From: Stenotrophomonas sp. 610A2
Lineage (GTDB): Bacteria; Pseudomonadota; Gammaproteobacteria; Xanthomonadales; Xanthomonadaceae
Assembly: GCF_030549615.1 (NCBI RefSeq)
Contig: NZ_CP130832.1
Span: 4,548,501 to 4,612,500, forward strand
Reading direction: 5' to 3'
Length of the DNA stretch: 64,000 bases
Position 1 is the stretch's first letter. Each line of letters begins with the position of its first letter. Below, one piece after another: positions 7,963 through 16,236 of this stretch. The notes beneath the pieces are model-generated. The model saw nothing but the letters and a program-made list of their open reading frames with translations, was not told the DNA's origin and did no database searches. The position numbers were made by a program, and so were the translations under genes.

Positions 7963-9864
7963 TTACCGCTTTGCCGCCAAAATCCGCGTCAACAGGTCCG
8001 CCGTCCCCGCAATCCGCCGCAGATGCGGATAGCGCAGCCCTTCGCGGTAATCGATACGCACGGTGCGGAAGCTGTCCGCCTGCCGCACGATCAACTCGAT
8101 CGGCGTGCCACTCTGCTTGCCATCAATCAGCGCCTGCTTGATCCGCCCGCCGCTGTAAGCCAAACCATTCACCGCAATAACCGTCACATCCTTGGCCAAA
8201 CCTGCCTTGAAGGCCGGGCTGTCCCAACCAACCGCCTGCAGCACGCCATCGCTGCCGATCTTCAAACCCAAGGAATACTGCAGATCGGTAGCGCCATCGG
8301 CCTCGCCATCCGCAACCACAAGATTCGGCTGGTCATCGAAGTACAGCTCCCAACCTGCCGCCGCCAAACCATCCGGCGCCTTGCCATCGCGCGCATCCAG
8401 ACGGCTACCGATGAAGGCATCCCAGTTGCCGGGCTGCACGGCTTCCAGGCCCTGCATCACATCGGCGCGGTCATACAGGCGGATCTCGCCCTGCTTGCCG
8501 CCCTGGTGGAAGCGCTTGGCGAAATCGTCCAGCGTGACCTTGCCTTTGGAAAGGCTGCGCAGGCGCGCATCCACCCCCAGCCACAACAGCGTGCTCTCGT
8601 TGTAGAACTCGAACGCACGCTGCCAGTCGGCCCAGGCCTGCGGCTTGGAATTGAAATCGAGGATGCCCTGGTGCACGGTGTCGTGCAGGTCGCGCCATTG
8701 CCGGCCCGGCTGGGTTGCGTAGTTGGCCTGCAGCTGGGCCAGCATCGCCATCGCGTAGTCCGGCTTCCACAGCCCTGAGCGCGCAGCCAACACTACCGCC
8801 CAGTACTGGGTCTGGCCTTCGTACATCCACAACTCGTCGTTGTGCATCGGCGCGTTGTAATGCGGCACCCAGGTTGGGCGCGGGCGCCAGGCCTTGCCTA
8901 CCCATGCGTGCGCGTACTCGTGCGGCAGCAGGTCGTTGTCGAGGAAGGGGCGCTCGCCGCGCAGGTAGCCGTCGTGCATGCCGTTCTCGCTGCTCTGCGC
9001 ATGCTCAAGGCCGATGCCGCTGAACACATCCGATACCGCCAGCAGGAAGTTGTAGCGGGTGTAAGGGCGTGAACCGAACACCGCATCGGCCTCGCGTACC
9101 AGCGCGCGGTGCGCATCCAGCACCTTGGCATCAGCCTGCAGGCCCTGCGGGTTCTCGCCAACCACGTCCAGCCACACCGGCTGTTTGGATGCCTCATCCA
9201 GCGCGAAGCGCTTGAAATACTGGCCAGCGAATACCGGCGAATCAATCAAGGTCATCAGCGACACCGGCGCGTACTGCTCGCTGCCGCCGCTGCGATGGGC
9301 CACATCGAGCGCGGTGCCGCTTTGCCAGCCGTCGGGCAAGCGCAGGCTCGGCTTTACCTGGATACCGCGTGCGTCATAGCCGGCCGGGTACAACAGCACG
9401 CGATGCCATTGCAGGTCGAGCATGTTCGGTGTCATCGCCACCCGGCCCTGGTCGCTGGCCGTCGGTGACAGGTACTGGAATTCGATATCGAGCGTGCTGA
9501 CGCCCTCGGGCACCTGCAGCTGGAAGGCATACATGTCGCCGGAGTCGCGCGTCCACTGCAGCGTCTGGCCGTTGCCGCGGATTAGCAGCCCAGCGATCTG
9601 GTTGATCGGGCCGGTAGGCGCATGGTTGCCGGGTATCCACTGCGGATACCAGAGCGTCAGCTCACCGGCCGACACCGGAATGCGCTGATGGACTCGCTGG
9701 ATGCGCCGCTGAACGTCGCTGGCATCCACCTCCAGCTCGATGACGCCTGGATAGCTTGCCTGCACCAGCATCGCCGCTGCCCGTGCATCCGGCGGCTGCG
9801 CCTGCAAGCACGCCAGCGGAGCAAAGCCCAGCACCATCGCCACCAACCACTTCCGTCCCTGCAT
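7963..9864 (-). CDS. M61 family metallopeptidase with PDZ domain, secreted
   Basis: A 633-residue peptidase of the glycyl-aminopeptidase family M61. A signal peptide (about 23 residues, ending LACLQAQ) predicts export to the periplasm. The β-rich N-terminal domain is followed by the thermolysin-like zinc motif HEYAH at residues 315-319, and about 20 residues later by WMYEGQTQYW, which carries the third ligand. A PDZ domain near the C-terminus contains GLKIGSDGVLQAVGWDSPAFKAGL. The ATG at 9864 was chosen because AAGGGG lies about ten bases upstream; the codon before it is a GTG. It is transcribed towards the receptor gene, with repeats between. A paralogue lies at 27981-29900. Natural substrates are unknown. 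Confidence 0.88.
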   Translation of the reverse strand: MQGRKWLVAMVLGFAPLACLQAQPPDARAAAMLVQASYPGVIELEVDASDVQRRIQRVHQRIPVSAGELTLWYPQWIPGNHAPTGPINQIAGLLIRGNGQTLQWTRDSGDMYAFQLQVPEGVSTLDIEFQYLSPTASDQGRVAMTPNMLDLQWHRVLLYPAGYDARGIQVKPSLRLPDGWQSGTALDVAHRSGGSEQYAPVSLMTLIDSPVFAGQYFKRFALDEASKQPVWLDVVGENPQGLQADAKVLDAHRALVREADAVFGSRPYTRYNFLLAVSDVFSGIGLEHAQSSENGMHDGYLRGERPFLDNDLLPHEYAHAWVGKAWRPRPTWVPHYNAPMHNDELWMYEGQTQYWAVVLAARSGLWKPDYAMAMLAQLQANYATQPGRQWRDLHDTVHQGILDFNSKPQAWADWQRAFEFYNESTLLWLGVDARLRSLSKGKVTLDDFAKRFHQGGKQGEIRLYDRADVMQGLEAVQPGNWDAFIGSRLDARDGKAPDGLAAAGWELYFDDQPNLVVADGEADGATDLQYSLGLKIGSDGVLQAVGWDSPAFKAGLAKDVTVIAVNGLAYSGGRIKQALIDGKQSGTPIELIVRQADSFRTVRIDYREGLRYPHLRRIAGTADLLTRILAAKR

Positions 9865-9912
9865 CACGCCCCGCCCCTTGCCTGAAGTCTTCTCATCCTA
9901 GCCCGCCCGGCT

Positions 9913-10548
9913 TCAAACGGGCATCCGTCGCCAGACCAGGCAACGGTTGTTGGCCGGCATCGCCGCGTCCTCTTGCAGCTCCAGCTGCTGCGCGCGTGCC
10001 AGGGCATCGACCACCTCGAAATCACGGATGCCCGAGCGCGGATCGCGCGCCTTCAGCCAGCCATCGAAGTTGCGGTTGCTGTCGCTGGTGAAGGCGCCGT
10101 TGTAGTTGAACGGGCCATAGGCGATGAACAACGCATCGGGCGCCATCAGCGCCGGCAACCCGGCGAACAGCGCCTGCACTTCCTCCCAGCCCATGATGTG
10201 CAGGGTGTTGGCGCTGAACACGGCGTCGAAGCCAGCCACGCCGTCATGCAGCGGCAGCGGTGGCGAGGGCTGCAGGCCCGCGCCAACCACTGCCTGCAGT
10301 TCCAGCGGCGCGGGCGTGTTCGGCAGTGCCGCCTCGTCCAGCCACTGGCGTATCCCGGGCAGGTAGTCGCGGTGATCACTGGCCTGCCAGCGCAGCCACG
10401 GCATCGCGGCAGCGAAATGCACGGCGTGCTGGCCGGTGCCGCTGCCGATCTCCAGGACCGTGTGGGCCTGACCCAGATGCTGCTGCAGTACCTGCAGGAT
10501 GGGCGCGCTGTTGCGCTCGCAGGATTCGGAGTACGGCTTGCTGCTCAT
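9913..10548 (-). CDS. DUF938 class I SAM-dependent methyltransferase
   Basis: A 211-residue cytoplasmic protein of the DUF938 family. It begins KPYSESCERNSAPIL, then has the SAM-binding loop VLEIGSGTGQHAVHFA, then ASDHRDYLPGI for the second strand. The later blocks ANTLHIMGW and GPFNYNGAFTSDSNRNFDGWL are also typical. The acceptor substrate of the family is not established. I chose the ATG at 10548 because the family starts there and GAGG lies about ten bases upstream, although the frame stays open further. It is divergent from the first tldD gene, with about 150 bases between. Confidence 0.85.
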   Translation of the reverse strand: MSSKPYSESCERNSAPILQVLQQHLGQAHTVLEIGSGTGQHAVHFAAAMPWLRWQASDHRDYLPGIRQWLDEAALPNTPAPLELQAVVGAGLQPSPPLPLHDGVAGFDAVFSANTLHIMGWEEVQALFAGLPALMAPDALFIAYGPFNYNGAFTSDSNRNFDGWLKARDPRSGIRDFEVVDALARAQQLELQEDAAMPANNRCLVWRRMPV

Positions 10549-10701
10549 CGTTCTGGGCCTCGGGATACGAAGCAGATTGTGCCGCAGTGCCTGTTTGGCG
10601 CCATGCATGACCATGGTCACTTGTGCGTGAACCCCCGCGCCACCGAGATTCAAGGGTCTTGTGCGATGCGCAGCATCGCTGGCTCTGGAGTTCCGCCCCT
10701 C

Positions 10702-12342
10702 ATGCAACGCCGCCAGTTTCTTTCGCTCTCCGGCCTCGGCCTCGCCGGCTTCATGCTGCCCAATGCGCAACTGATTGCCGCCGAAGAATTATTGGCCCCG
10801 GCCGATGTGGCCAAGAAGAAGCTGCTGGCCGACACCGTGCTGGCGCTGGCCAAGCAGGGCGGTGCCAGTTACTGCGACGTGCGCATCGGTCGCTACCTCA
10901 ACCAGGCCATCGTCACCCGCGAAGACAAGGTACAGAACGTCACCAACAGCGAGTCGGCCGGCGTCGGCATCCGCGTGATCGTCAATGGTGCCTGGGGCTT
11001 TGCCGCCAGCAACCAGTCCACGGCGCAGGGCGTAGCGGCCGCGGTGGCACAGGCGATTGCCATTGCCCGCGCCAACGCGAAGATCCAGACCAAGCCGGTG
11101 CAGCTGGCACCCACCCCGGGCGTGGGCGAGGTGCAGTGGAAGACGCCGATCCGCCAGAACGCGATGGCGGTACCGGTCAAGGACAAGGTGGATCTGCTGC
11201 TGTCGATCAATGCAGCGGCGATCAATGCCGGCGCCAACTTCATCAACTCGCAGCTGTTCCTGGTCAACGAGCAGAAGTACTTCGCCTCCAGCGATGGTTC
11301 GTGGATCGACCAGGATGTACACCGCATCTGGCTGCCATTCACCGCCACCGCCATCGACAAGGCCAGCGGCAAGGCCAGCGGCAAGTTCCGCACCCGCGCC
11401 GGGCTGTCGGCGCCTGCAGGCATGGGCTGGGAGTTCCTCGAAGGCAACGCCGCCGACAAGCATCAGCTGCCGGGTGGCGTGGTGGCCTACGGCCATTCCT
11501 ATGACCCGGTCGAAGATGCCATCGCCGCCGCCAAACAGGCGCGTGCCAAGCTCACTGCGCCGTCGGTGAAGCCTGGCAAGTACGATCTGGTACTGGATCC
11601 ATCCAACCTGTTCCTGACCATCCACGAGAACGTTGGCCATCCTTTGGAGCTGGACCGTGTGCTTGGCTACGAAGCCAACTACGCCGGCACCAGCTTCGCC
11701 ACGCTGGACAAGCGCGAAGCGGGCTTCCGCTGGGGCAGCGACATAGTCAACTTCACCGCCGACAAGACCGTGCCTTACAGCCTCGGTGCGGTGGGCTATG
11801 ACGATGAAGGGGTGAAGACCAAGCAGTGGGATCTGGTCAAGGACGGCATCCTGGTCAATTACCAGGCCACCCGCGACGAGGTGCATATCCTTGGTGAGAA
11901 CGCCTCGCACGGCTGCAGCTATGCCGACTCGTGGAAGAGCGTGCAGTTCCAGCGCATGGCCAATGTGTCGCTGGCACCGGGCAAGACGCCGTTGACCCCG
12001 GCGCAGATGATCAAGAACGTGGAGAACGGCATCTACATCCACGGCCGTGGTTCGTACTCCATCGACCAGCAGCGCTACAACGCGCAGTTCGGTGGGCAGC
12101 TCTGCTACCAGATCAAGAACGGCGAGATTGCCGGCATGGTCGAGGATGCGGCCTACCAGATCCGCACGCCGGAGTTCTGGAATGCCTGCAGCGCGATCTG
12201 CGATGAGCGCGATTTCCGTATGGGCGGTTCGTTCTTTGACGGCAAGGGCCAGCCGGGGCAGGTGTCGGCGGTATCGCATGGTTCGGCGACCACGCGCTTT
12301 GATGGGGTGAACATCATCAATACGGCGCGGTCGTTGGGGTAA
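10702..12342 (+). CDS. TldD-type metallopeptidase with twin-arginine signal, paralogue 1
   Basis: A 546-residue TldD/PmbA-family protein. TldD is the catalytic subunit of a zinc peptidase that with TldE processes unfolded peptides and some RiPP precursors. The zinc motif HENVGH (HExxxH) is at residues 308-313, followed by PLELDRVLGYEANYAG. Unlike Escherichia coli TldD, the protein begins MQRRQFLSLSG followed by a hydrophobic stretch and AEE, a typical Tat signal. A short in-frame repeat KASGKASGKF is absent from the paralogue at 14581. I chose the ATG at 10702 because it places the RR motif at the N-terminus; an ATG at 10666 is possible. TldE lies 4 kb downstream beside the second copy. Confidence 0.85.
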   Translation: MQRRQFLSLSGLGLAGFMLPNAQLIAAEELLAPADVAKKKLLADTVLALAKQGGASYCDVRIGRYLNQAIVTREDKVQNVTNSESAGVGIRVIVNGAWGFAASNQSTAQGVAAAVAQAIAIARANAKIQTKPVQLAPTPGVGEVQWKTPIRQNAMAVPVKDKVDLLLSINAAAINAGANFINSQLFLVNEQKYFASSDGSWIDQDVHRIWLPFTATAIDKASGKASGKFRTRAGLSAPAGMGWEFLEGNAADKHQLPGGVVAYGHSYDPVEDAIAAAKQARAKLTAPSVKPGKYDLVLDPSNLFLTIHENVGHPLELDRVLGYEANYAGTSFATLDKREAGFRWGSDIVNFTADKTVPYSLGAVGYDDEGVKTKQWDLVKDGILVNYQATRDEVHILGENASHGCSYADSWKSVQFQRMANVSLAPGKTPLTPAQMIKNVENGIYIHGRGSYSIDQQRYNAQFGGQLCYQIKNGEIAGMVEDAAYQIRTPEFWNACSAICDERDFRMGGSFFDGKGQPGQVSAVSHGSATTRFDGVNIINTARSLG

Positions 12343-12354
12343 GGTGTAGAGCTG

Positions 12355-12392
12355 CCCTCACCCCAACCCCTCTCCCGCAAGCGGGAGAGGGG
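12355..12392 (-). repeat. Short intergenic palindrome, CTCTCCCG type
   Basis: This short-form element has a stem CCCCTCTCCCGC/GCGGGAGAGGGG. It lies 12 bases after the tldD stop codon and may end transcription. Confidence 0.7.
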
Positions 12393-12448
12393 CTATCAGG
12401 TCGCAGGCTTGGCCGTGGACTCGCAGATCGCAGGCCTAGCCGTAGACA

Positions 12449-12501
12449 CCCTTCTCCCGTCTACGGGAGAAGGTGCCCCGAAGGGGCGGATGAGGGGAAG
12501 C
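12449..12501 (+). repeat. Short intergenic palindrome with GGGGCGGATGAGGGG tail
   Basis: A head stem CCCTTCTCCCGT/ACGGGAGAAGG is followed by a second small hairpin GCCCCGAAGGGGC and the tail GGATGAGGGGAAGC. It ends two bases before the stop codon of the convergent SDR gene. Confidence 0.75.
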
Positions 12502-12503
12502 TT

Positions 12504-13277
12504 TCAGCGCGTCGTATACCCACCATTGACCAGGATCGTCTGCCCGGTCATCCACCAGCCCTCCGACACCAGGAAGCGCACCCACGGCACGATGTCCTCG
12601 ATGTCGGTCAGCCCGGTCCTGGAGAACGGCGACAGCGCCGCCGCGGTCTTGTGGTAGGCCACCGCATCCGCACCCTCGGCCGGATAGAAGAACGAGGTAT
12701 CCATCGGCCCCGGGCCAATCGCGGTCACTGAAATCCCACGTTCGCCAAATTCCTTGGCCGCCGCACGCGTGTAGTGCTCCACCGGTGCCTTGGTACCCGC
12801 ATAGCTGGAATAGAACGGTGTGAATGCGCCCAGCAAGGACGTCACCAGCGTGCACACCTTGCCGTTGTCGGCGAGGTGGCGACCGGCTTCTTTCAGGAAG
12901 AAGAATGCGGTCTTGTTGTTCACCGCATCCATGGCGTCGAACTCGGCCTCGCTTATCTGCGTCATTGGCTTCTTCAGAACCTTGCCTACCGTGTTGATGG
13001 CAATGTCGATGCTGCCCAAGGCCTGCTTGGCATCACTGAACAGCTGCTCCATCGCCGCAGCCGAGGTCAGGTCGGCCTGGAACAGATGTGCATTGGCGCC
13101 GGCTGCGCGCACCGCTGCGGCGGTGGCCTCGGCCTCTGCACGCGCGGCCTCACTGTTGTAGTGGATGGCGACGCCGCTGGCGCCTTGGCGGGCGAAGTCG
13201 CGGGCCAACAGGCCGCCAAGGTTCTTGCCGCCGCCGGCAATGAGGACGGTCTTGCCGTGGATGCGATGGTCGGTCAT
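12504..13277 (-). CDS. Short-chain dehydrogenase/reductase (classical SDR)
   Basis: A 257-residue cytoplasmic oxidoreductase. The cofactor loop is IAGGGKNLGG, a variant of the usual TGxxxGIG with an N in place of I. The active site shows SLLGAF with Ser and YAGTK with the catalytic Tyr and Lys. The protein ends WMTGQTILVNGGY, typical of classical SDRs such as FabG-like enzymes. The substrate cannot be read from the sequence. It is divergent from a LysR gene 107 bases away, which probably controls it. Confidence 0.85.
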   Translation of the reverse strand: MTDHRIHGKTVLIAGGGKNLGGLLARDFARQGASGVAIHYNSEAARAEAEATAAAVRAAGANAHLFQADLTSAAAMEQLFSDAKQALGSIDIAINTVGKVLKKPMTQISEAEFDAMDAVNNKTAFFFLKEAGRHLADNGKVCTLVTSLLGAFTPFYSSYAGTKAPVEHYTRAAAKEFGERGISVTAIGPGPMDTSFFYPAEGADAVAYHKTAAALSPFSRTGLTDIEDIVPWVRFLVSEGWWMTGQTILVNGGYTTR

Positions 13278-13329
13278 GGCGAACTCCTGTGGCTTGGGGG
13301 AATGCCAACAGAGCCTATCGACTTGGTTT

Positions 13330-13376
13330 TCCGGATAAAGCCGGTCATTCTGACTTCACTTGTCGGCCTATCCGGA
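13330..13376. promoter_or_regulatory. Candidate LysR operator between SDR and LysR genes
   Basis: TCCGGATA at 13330-13337 and TATCCGGA at 13369-13376 are perfect inverted half-sites in the 107-base divergent promoter region. LysR regulators commonly bind separated dyads in such regions. The spacing (31 bases) is rather wide, so this remains tentative. Confidence 0.35.
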
Positions 13377-13384
13377 CAATCGCC

Positions 13385-14284
13385 ATGGATCGTATCGAGC
13401 TCTACCGCGTGTTCGTGCGGGTGGTGGACTGCGCCGGCTTCACCCGCGCCGCCGATCAGCTCAACCTGCCGCGCTCCACCGTGTCCGAAGCGGTACGCAC
13501 GCTGGAACAGCGGTTGGGCACGCGGTTGCTCCACCGCACCACCCGCCAGGTAACGCCCACGCAGGATGGAATGCTGTTCCATGCCCGCTGCCAGCAGTTG
13601 ATCGCCGACGTGGACGAAGCAGAGCAGTTGTTCCGGCAATCACCGCAGGCACTGAGTGGGCGGATCAAGGTAGATGTGCCCGGGCGCATCGGTCGCCTGA
13701 TCATTGCTCCGGCGTTGCCTGGCTTCCTGCAGGCCTATCCACAGATCGATATTGAGCTTGGCATGACCGACCGCAGCGTCGACCTGATCGAGGACGGCGT
13801 GGATTGCGCGTTGCGGGTAGGTCCATTGCAGGACTCGCGACTGGTGGCGCGCAGCATGGGCCAGCTGCCGCTGATCAACGTGGCCAGCCCTGCGTATGTG
13901 GAGCGGCATGGACTTCCCACGCATCCTTCGCAGTTGGTTGCGCACTGGGGCGTGCTGTATGCCTCGCCCGGCAACGGCCGGGTCGAGGCCTGGGAATGGC
14001 GTGAGAACGGCGTACTGCGCAGCCAGCCACTTGCGGGACGTGTCACCGTCAACAGTGCCGAGGCCTATATCGCCTGCTGTGTTGCAGGCTTGGGGCTGAT
14101 CCAGATTCCCGTCTATGACGTACGTGCCGAGCTGGCGGTTGGCAGCCTGCTGGAAGTGATGCCCGCGTATCGCGCAGATCCAATGCCGATGCATCTGCTG
14201 TTTCCGCACCGCCGCCATCCTTCGCAACGGCTGCGGGTGTTCGTGGATTGGTTGCAGCAGGTGTTGCTGGAGGTGGTTGGATGA
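13385..14284 (+). CDS. LysR-family transcriptional regulator
   Basis: A 299-residue regulator with an N-terminal winged helix-turn-helix (residues about 1-60, AADQLNLPRSTVSEAVRTLEQ) and a C-terminal effector-binding domain beginning near GRIKVDVPGRIG. The strand ending GVDCALRVGPL is typical of the CrgA/aromatic-response subgroup. It is divergent from the SDR gene, the common arrangement of a LysR regulator and its target. The ATG at 13385 sits at the standard family start (MDRIELYRVFVRV). The effector is unknown. Confidence 0.88.
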   Translation: MDRIELYRVFVRVVDCAGFTRAADQLNLPRSTVSEAVRTLEQRLGTRLLHRTTRQVTPTQDGMLFHARCQQLIADVDEAEQLFRQSPQALSGRIKVDVPGRIGRLIIAPALPGFLQAYPQIDIELGMTDRSVDLIEDGVDCALRVGPLQDSRLVARSMGQLPLINVASPAYVERHGLPTHPSQLVAHWGVLYASPGNGRVEAWEWRENGVLRSQPLAGRVTVNSAEAYIACCVAGLGLIQIPVYDVRAELAVGSLLEVMPAYRADPMPMHLLFPHRRHPSQRLRVFVDWLQQVLLEVVG

Positions 14285-14325
14285 TTGGATGGTTTGCCTG
14301 CTCGCAGGCAAATCAAAAGCGTACA

Positions 14326-14414
14326 CCTCCCCAGCCCTCCCCTTGGCCTATGGCCAAAGGGAGGGGGCGCACTCCCTCCCTTTCGCGCAGCGAAGGGGAG
14401 GGCTGGGGAGGGGT
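14326..14414. repeat. Long imperfect inverted repeat, CCTCCCC family
   Basis: The outer arms CCTCCCCAGCCCTCCCCTT and AAGGGGAGGGCTGGGGAGG are complementary over about 19 bases. They enclose smaller stems such as TTGGCCTATGGCCAA. This is the most complete copy of a family also present at 25601, 48301 and 51935-52242. It lies in the leader region of the second tldD gene. Confidence 0.75.
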
Positions 14415-14580
14415 CGCCCTTCGCAGAAAGTCACAAAAATGTTGGCTCTTCCATGCCTAAAGTCACTACCGCTGCAAACACCTGCCCGCAAGAATCGAAC
14501 AGTTCGCAGAACACCGCGAAGCCACCGTCGTTTGTTGCCGTAGCGCCCGCCTTGCGGGCCTTGCCCCGTGGAGAGCAGCC

Positions 14581-16215
14581 TTGCAGAGACGTGACTTCCT
14601 AGCCCTGACCGGGCTTACCGCTGGCGGCCTGATGGTGCCGTCCCTGTTTGGCAAGGCCATCGCCGCCGAACAACTGCTGACAGTGCTCGATCCGGCCCTG
14701 AAGAAGCGCCTGGCCGACGACGCGCTCAATGCCGCACGCGCCGCCGGCGCCACTTACTGCGATGTGCGCATTGGCCGCTACCTGCGCCAGTTCGTGATCA
14801 CCCGCGAGGACAAGGTCCAGAACGTGGTGAATACCGAGTCCACCGGTACCGGCATCCGCGTCATCGTCAATGGTGCCTGGGGCTTTGCCGCCACCAATGA
14901 CCTCAGCCCGGCCGGTGTGGTCAAGGCCGCGCAGCAGGCCGCCGCCATTGCCAAGGCCAATGCCAAGGTGCAGACCGCGCCGGTGCAGTTCGCCAAGGCA
15001 CCGGGTTACGGCGAGGTCAGCTGGCGCACGCCGATCAAGAAGAACGCGATGGAAGTGCCGATCAAGGACAAGGCCGATCTGCTGCTGGGCGTGAATGCCG
15101 CCGCCATCGGCGCCGGCGCCAGCTTCGTCAATTCGATGCTGTTCCTGGTCAACGAACAGAAGTACTTCGCTTCCACCGACGGCTCCTACATCGACCAGGA
15201 CGTGCACCGCATCTGGGCACCGATGACGGTCACCGCCATCGACAAGGCCAGCGGCAAGTTCCGCACCCGCGCCGGTCTGTCCTCGCCGATGGGCCTGGGC
15301 TACGAATACCTGGATGGCGACGCCTCCGGCAAGACCGTGCTGCCCAATGGCGTCACCGTCTACGGCCAGTCCTATGACATGCGCGAAGACGCCATCGCCG
15401 CCGCCAAGCAGACCCAGGAAAAGCTCAAGGCACCGTCGGTCAAGCCGGGCAAGTACGATCTGGTCCTGGACCCGTCGCACACCTGGCTGACCATCCACGA
15501 AGCCGTCGGCCATCCGCTGGAACTGGACCGCGTGCTCGGCTACGAAGCCAACTACGCCGGCACCAGCTTCGCCACCCTGGACAAGCGCGAGCAGCGCTTC
15601 CAGTACGGCAGCGACAAGGTCAACATCTTCGCCGACAAGGTGCAGCCGGGCTCACTGGGCGCCGTTGCCTACGACGATGAAGGCGTGAAGACCAAGCGCT
15701 GGCCGCTGATCAGCGACGGCAAGCTGGTCGACTACCAGACCATCCGTGACCAGGCGCATATCCTCGGCAAGACCGAGTCCGATGGCTGCTGCTACGCCGA
15801 CTCCTGGTCCAGCGTGCAGTTCCAGCGCATGGCCAATGTGTCGCTGGCGCCGGGCAAGACCCCGCTGTCGGTGGCTGACATGATCAAGAACGTCGAGAAC
15901 GGCATCTACATCATCGGTGACGGTTCGTTCTCCATCGACCAGCAGCGTTACAACGCGCAGTTCGGCGGCCAGCTGTTCTATGAAATCAAGAACGGCCAGA
16001 TCACCCGCATGCTCGAGGACGTGGCCTACCAGATCCGCACCCCGGAATTCTGGAACGCCTGCAGCGCCATCGCCGACGAACGCGACTACCGCCTGGGCGG
16101 TTCGTTCTTCGACGGCAAGGGCCAGCCAGGCCAGGTCTCGGCCGTGTCGCACGGCTCGTCCACCGCCCGTTTCGACGGCATCAACGTCATCAATACCGCG
16201 CGCAGCCTCGGCTGA
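14581..16215 (+). CDS. tldD: TldD-type metallopeptidase with twin-arginine signal, paralogue 2
   Basis: A 544-residue TldD-family protein closely similar over its whole length to the protein at 10702-12342. The zinc motif HEAVGH is at residues 306-311. The N-terminus MQRRDFLALTGLTAGG followed by AIAAEQ is a strong Tat signal with a plausible cleavage site, so export is predicted. The start is a TTG at 14581 with GGAG eleven bases upstream; no nearby ATG gives the signal. The tldE-type gene follows after 21 bases, so the two are probably co-expressed and form the peptidase. Which paralogue is the true partner of TldE is inferred from adjacency. Confidence 0.87.
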   Translation: MQRRDFLALTGLTAGGLMVPSLFGKAIAAEQLLTVLDPALKKRLADDALNAARAAGATYCDVRIGRYLRQFVITREDKVQNVVNTESTGTGIRVIVNGAWGFAATNDLSPAGVVKAAQQAAAIAKANAKVQTAPVQFAKAPGYGEVSWRTPIKKNAMEVPIKDKADLLLGVNAAAIGAGASFVNSMLFLVNEQKYFASTDGSYIDQDVHRIWAPMTVTAIDKASGKFRTRAGLSSPMGLGYEYLDGDASGKTVLPNGVTVYGQSYDMREDAIAAAKQTQEKLKAPSVKPGKYDLVLDPSHTWLTIHEAVGHPLELDRVLGYEANYAGTSFATLDKREQRFQYGSDKVNIFADKVQPGSLGAVAYDDEGVKTKRWPLISDGKLVDYQTIRDQAHILGKTESDGCCYADSWSSVQFQRMANVSLAPGKTPLSVADMIKNVENGIYIIGDGSFSIDQQRYNAQFGGQLFYEIKNGQITRMLEDVAYQIRTPEFWNACSAIADERDYRLGGSFFDGKGQPGQVSAVSHGSSTARFDGINVINTARSLG

Positions 16216-16236
16216 TCGTCAAGGAGCTTCTGAACC

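Noticed and set aside
14453..14602. Possible 49-codon frame just before and overlapping the second tldD
   Set aside because: It shows no motif and its codons do not look coding; it may be chance in the leader.
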